This document shows positions 13,712 to 13,932 of a stretch of DNA of 13,932 nucleotides, in pieces. The notes below the pieces were generated by a model that did not search any database, was not told the origin of the DNA, and saw only the letters and a list, made by a program, of their open reading frames with translations. Position 1 is the first letter of the stretch. The number at the start of each line of letters is the position of its first letter. The translations under genes and the position numbers were made by a program. Source of the stretch: Nitrospirota bacterium (GTDB lineage: Bacteria > Nitrospirota > CAKKRA01 > 9FT-COMBO-42-15); NCBI GenBank assembly GCA_023248415.1, contig JAHFEP010000066.1:1-13932 (forward strand), read 5' to 3'.

Positions 13712-13932
13712 TTATAGGCTGACTTATCACCTATATCGTAATGCATCGGCATAAATACCTTTCTTATAGTAAAAAGGATAAGCATTACTGCAATAAATAA
13801 AAGCCAGTATGATGCAGCCTTTATTGTCATGGCTCCTGTGGAAAGGAGAAAAAGATATAGGGGCATGATTAAGGCAAGCAGATAGCCTTCCATTATTTTA
13901 AAACAGAACGCCTCCTTTGCTGTAATAAAACC
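13708..13932 (-). CDS. C-terminal part of an unrecognised membrane protein (partial)
   Basis: The frame is open from the window edge (starting GFITAKEAFCFKIMEGYLL) to a TGA at 13710-13708, giving at least 74 residues. Two membrane helices are clear, about residues 14-34 (MEGYLLALIMPLYLFLLSTG) and 42-62 (SYWLLFIAVMLILFTI), followed by a short hydrophilic tail ending IGDKSAYK. An internal ATG at 13893 could start a 61-residue two-helix protein, but it has no ribosome-binding site at normal distance. I therefore treat the gene as running in from beyond the window. The family is unknown. Confidence 0.6.
   Translation of the reverse strand, partial: GFITAKEAFCFKIMEGYLLALIMPLYLFLLSTGAMTIKAASYWLLFIAVMLILFTIRKVFMPMHYDIGDKSAYK

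Noticed and set aside
13554..13754. Plus-strand 66-codon frame with TTG start
   Set aside because: It lies opposite the coupled minus-strand 44-aa frame and the end of the membrane protein. The translation is not protein-like, and I see no clear promoter or homologous motif.

Overview
The window reads as a stretch of bacterial chromosome with moderate-to-low GC, made of two conserved blocks followed by an accessory block. Arginine in the conserved genes is written almost only with AGA/AGG. Spacers carry short inverted repeats with TCATTGCGAG...GCAATC and TGTCATTCC...GGAATGACA ends. From memory such repeats are common in uncultivated Nitrospirota- and deltaproteobacteria-like genomes. That affiliation is a low-confidence inference, because no rRNA gene is present.

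Region 1 (1-4596) is the ribosome/translation/membrane-insertion cluster usually found near the replication origin. It holds smpB (minus strand), then rpmH, rnpA, yidD, yidC and mnmE on the plus strand. rnpA and yidD overlap by 4 nt and yidC follows after 13 nt. The usual neighbours dnaA, jag and mnmG are absent. A large nested inverted repeat separates rpmH from rnpA, and a half copy of the same repeat family lies before mnmE.

Region 2 (4638-8675) encodes glycine cleavage: gcvT (T protein) and the two-subunit P protein gcvPA/gcvPB. The gcvH gene often found between gcvT and gcvPA is missing, and an 88-bp inverted-repeat element occupies that spacer. Region 3 (8759-9991) is rarA, an AAA+ replication-fork maintenance ATPase.

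Region 4 (9993-13932) is accessory. It opens with the broken 3' end of a REP-type (IS200-like) transposase. Next comes a three-gene minus-strand operon (12629 down to 10108) with its own promoter: an unrecognised 276-aa protein, an unrecognised 177-aa protein and a ComEC-like metallo-beta-lactamase-fold hydrolase with its metal ligands apparently intact. In the hydrolase gene 10 of 13 arginines use CGN codons, against 0 of 10 in yidC, which suggests horizontal acquisition. This operon is the best candidate here for an undescribed system; its function is unknown. Beyond it are a probably decayed coding remnant, an antitoxin/MazF-PemK toxin pair, a 44-aa reading frame and a membrane-protein gene running off the window edge.

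A recurring feature is that smpB, mnmE and rarA each have a sigma70-like promoter whose -10 box ends 5-6 nt before the start codon, with no Shine-Dalgarno sequence. This predicts leaderless transcripts.
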